Origin: an uncultured Campylobacter sp.
GTDB taxonomy: Bacteria; Campylobacterota; Campylobacteria; Campylobacterales; Campylobacteraceae
DNA: 24,402 bases
NCBI RefSeq assembly: GCF_937981295.1
Contig: NZ_CALJPC010000056.1
Coordinates: 1-24,402 of the forward strand
Direction of reading: 5' to 3'
A program made the position numbers and the translations under genes. The notes under the pieces are model-generated. The model saw only the letters and a program-made list of their open reading frames with translations, had not been told where the DNA came from and did no database searches. Shown piece by piece: positions 23,213 to 24,402 of the stretch (position 1 is its first letter; every line of letters begins with the position of its first letter).

Positions 23213-23793
23213 ATGGCTATCATCAAAGTAGATCTACAAAAATCATACCGTATCCTAAACCCGGGCGCGACCACACTCGTATCGGCCAAATACGATGCGA
23301 CGTCAATGCAATGGCGATAACGTGGGTGCAGGCGCTTGACTACGACAAAGTTACCATCGTGCCGCACAATGGCTCATGCGCGGGGACGCTCATCGAAAAG
23401 AGCGGGTATTTCGCCGTGCAGATCCCCACGGCCGCGCAGGCGGAGCCGCTTAGCGAGCTAGGCGCCGAAAACAACTCGCGCTTTGATAACGCGGACAAGA
23501 TGAAAAACGTGGAAATTTTTTATAAAGATGACTCCCGCGTACCGCTGATCGCGGGCTGCGCCGCATGGCTCGTTTGCAAGCGTATCCCCGAGCCTCATAA
23601 CGAGCAGAGTTATGATCTTTTCATCGGCGAGGTCGTCGCGGCGTATGCGGACGAGCGGATATTTGACGGCGGACGCTGTCTGTTTGAAAAGATCCCCGAC
23701 GAGTTAAAGACGCTTCACTACGCCGCAGGCGGTCGGTACTATCTAGACGGCAAAGTGGTAGACACCAAGCGCACGCCCATAAGCGGCGAGTAA
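23213..23793 (+). pseudogene. Flavin-reductase-like protein gene with a one-base frameshift
   Basis: ATG 23213 has AAAGGAG 6 nt upstream and reads MAIIKVDLQKSYRILNPGAT, then TLVSAKYD, before the frame fails (stop at TAA 23318-23320). Adding one G at 23297 (GATGGCGAC) joins it to DVNAMAITWVQALDYDKVTI and the rest, giving 193 residues. The joined protein has the pattern of the FMN-binding split-barrel flavin reductase family: ILNPGATTLVSAKYDG(D)VNAMAITW, then KSGYFAVQIPTAAQ and a C-terminal FIGEVVAAYADERIFDGG. These proteins bind FMN and reduce flavins or act with partner oxygenases. The open frame starting at 23170 is just the downstream frame extended through non-coding sequence. The lesion may be real or a sequence error. 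It follows the lipoprotein by 175 bp and precedes an SDR gene by 109 bp. Confidence 0.85.
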
Positions 23794-23902
23794 ACCGCCT
23801 TGCAAAATGCCGGCAAATTTGTAAATTTAAGACGAGCGGACGCATGAATACGCGGCGAGCTTCGGTAAAATTTCAAACTGAAAAATCTAAAAAGGATAGA
23901 AA

Positions 23903-24402
23903 ATGAAAAAATATATCGTCATCACTGGTGCAAGTTCTGGTATCGGAGCGGCTGCGGCAAAGGCGTTTGCTGGGCGCGGAGAAAATTTGATCCTAATCGC
24001 GCGCAGAGCGGAGCTGCTGCAAAGCTTAAAGGACGAGATCGCGCAGATCGCGCCCAAATCGGACGTCGTTATTAAAATTTGCGACCTTGCGCGCAGCGAG
24101 AACGTCCTAGCACTTTGGGACGAGCTAAAAAGCTACGAGCTAAAGGCGCTCATCAATAACGCGGGCTTTGGTGACTACGGAGCCGTAGGAGAGCAAAATT
24201 TAGATAAAACCGAGCAGATGTTGCAGCTAAACGTCGTCGCGCTTACGCTGCTTTCTAGTCTATTTGCGCGAGATTATAGGTATAAGCCCACTCAACTCAT
24301 AAATATATCTTCTGCAGGCGGCTACAGCATCGTACCAAACGCCGTGGCCTACTGCGCGAGCAAGTTTTTCGTAAGCGTCTTTACCGAGGGCTTGCACCGC
24401 GA
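23903..24402 (+). CDS. Short-chain dehydrogenase/reductase (3' end beyond window)
   Basis: ATG 23903 has AAAGGA upstream, and the frame runs open to the window end (166 complete codons). The classical SDR set is present: nucleotide-binding TGASSGIG (8-15), Asp61 of the ICDL segment, NNAG (85-88), and the catalytic Ser137 (INISSAGG), Tyr150 and Lys154 (YCASK). The arginines at 34-35 after the second strand (LIARR) favour NADPH. The pattern matches the YdfG/DltE-like classical SDRs with short 'LIARR..L' starts. The substrate is unknown. No hydrophobic segment is seen, so it is cytosolic. It may be co-transcribed with the flavin-reductase-like gene 109 bp upstream. Confidence 0.93.
   Translation, partial: MKKYIVITGASSGIGAAAAKAFAGRGENLILIARRAELLQSLKDEIAQIAPKSDVVIKICDLARSENVLALWDELKSYELKALINNAGFGDYGAVGEQNLDKTEQMLQLNVVALTLLSSLFARDYRYKPTQLINISSAGGYSIVPNAVAYCASKFFVSVFTEGLHR

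Noticed and set aside
1..24402. CRISPR array, insertion sequence or prophage
   Set aside because: No regularly spaced identical repeats, transposase, integrase or phage genes were seen. The tRNA genes show no adjacent integrase or repeated 3' tRNA end.

Overview
The window looks like a chromosomal stretch of a relatively GC-rich, probably oral-clade Campylobacter (C. gracilis / C. rectus / C. showae type). The reasons are the AAATTT/AAAATTTTA words scattered through genes and gaps, TATAAT-type -10 boxes without a clear -35, a poly-G contingency tract, a CmeABC-type efflux operon and Campylobacter-like gene content. The species is an inference. No phage, insertion sequence or CRISPR array is visible.

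Layout. (1) 1-576: a tRNA cluster, Gly(GCC, 5' end cut off)-Leu(UAA)-Cys(GCA)-Ser(UGA), with a 51-residue entericidin-like lipoprotein gene inserted between Cys and Ser. (2) 1364-7162: a large exported M16 zinc protease (PqqL/FusC type), then a TonB-dependent outer-membrane receptor. The receptor has its own promoter with an overlapping Fur-box-like palindrome and a G9 tract in codons 34-36, so it is probably iron-regulated and phase-variable. A TonB receptor beside a PqqL-type protease recalls the FusA/FusC ferredoxin-piracy systems, and this is the most interesting hypothesis in the window. (3) 7456-11008, minus strand: a four-helix membrane protein, then a dense operon running Dyp-type haem peroxidase -> unknown gene broken by a 64-bp duplication -> small helical protein -> frameshifted small gene -> decayed frame. 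(4) 11241-11745: tRNA-Ser(GGA), a 5 x 20-bp degenerate tandem repeat and a strong terminator. (5) 11746-17475, minus strand: cmeA-cmeB-cmeC with overlapping genes and a CmeR-like palindrome in the promoter region, but no adjacent cmeR. (6) 17650-18792: thiD carrying a low-complexity insert of about 100 residues with a 15-bp minisatellite. (7) 19377-20528: an MFS transporter. (8) 20561-23793: a run of damaged genes. These are a truncated and frameshifted yagU, a tannase/feruloyl esterase cut by one amber codon and a flavin-reductase-like gene missing one G, with one intact lipoprotein gene among them. (9) 23903-end: the start of a short-chain dehydrogenase.

Functionally the region mixes envelope transport (iron-protein uptake, RND and MFS efflux) with accessory metabolism. 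Five protein genes are interrupted by small lesions that can be repaired on paper. That is either real gene decay or, for the one-base lesions, uncorrected sequence error; the 64-bp duplication and the amber codon are hard to explain as simple miscalls. All family assignments come from motifs read by eye; no database search was possible.
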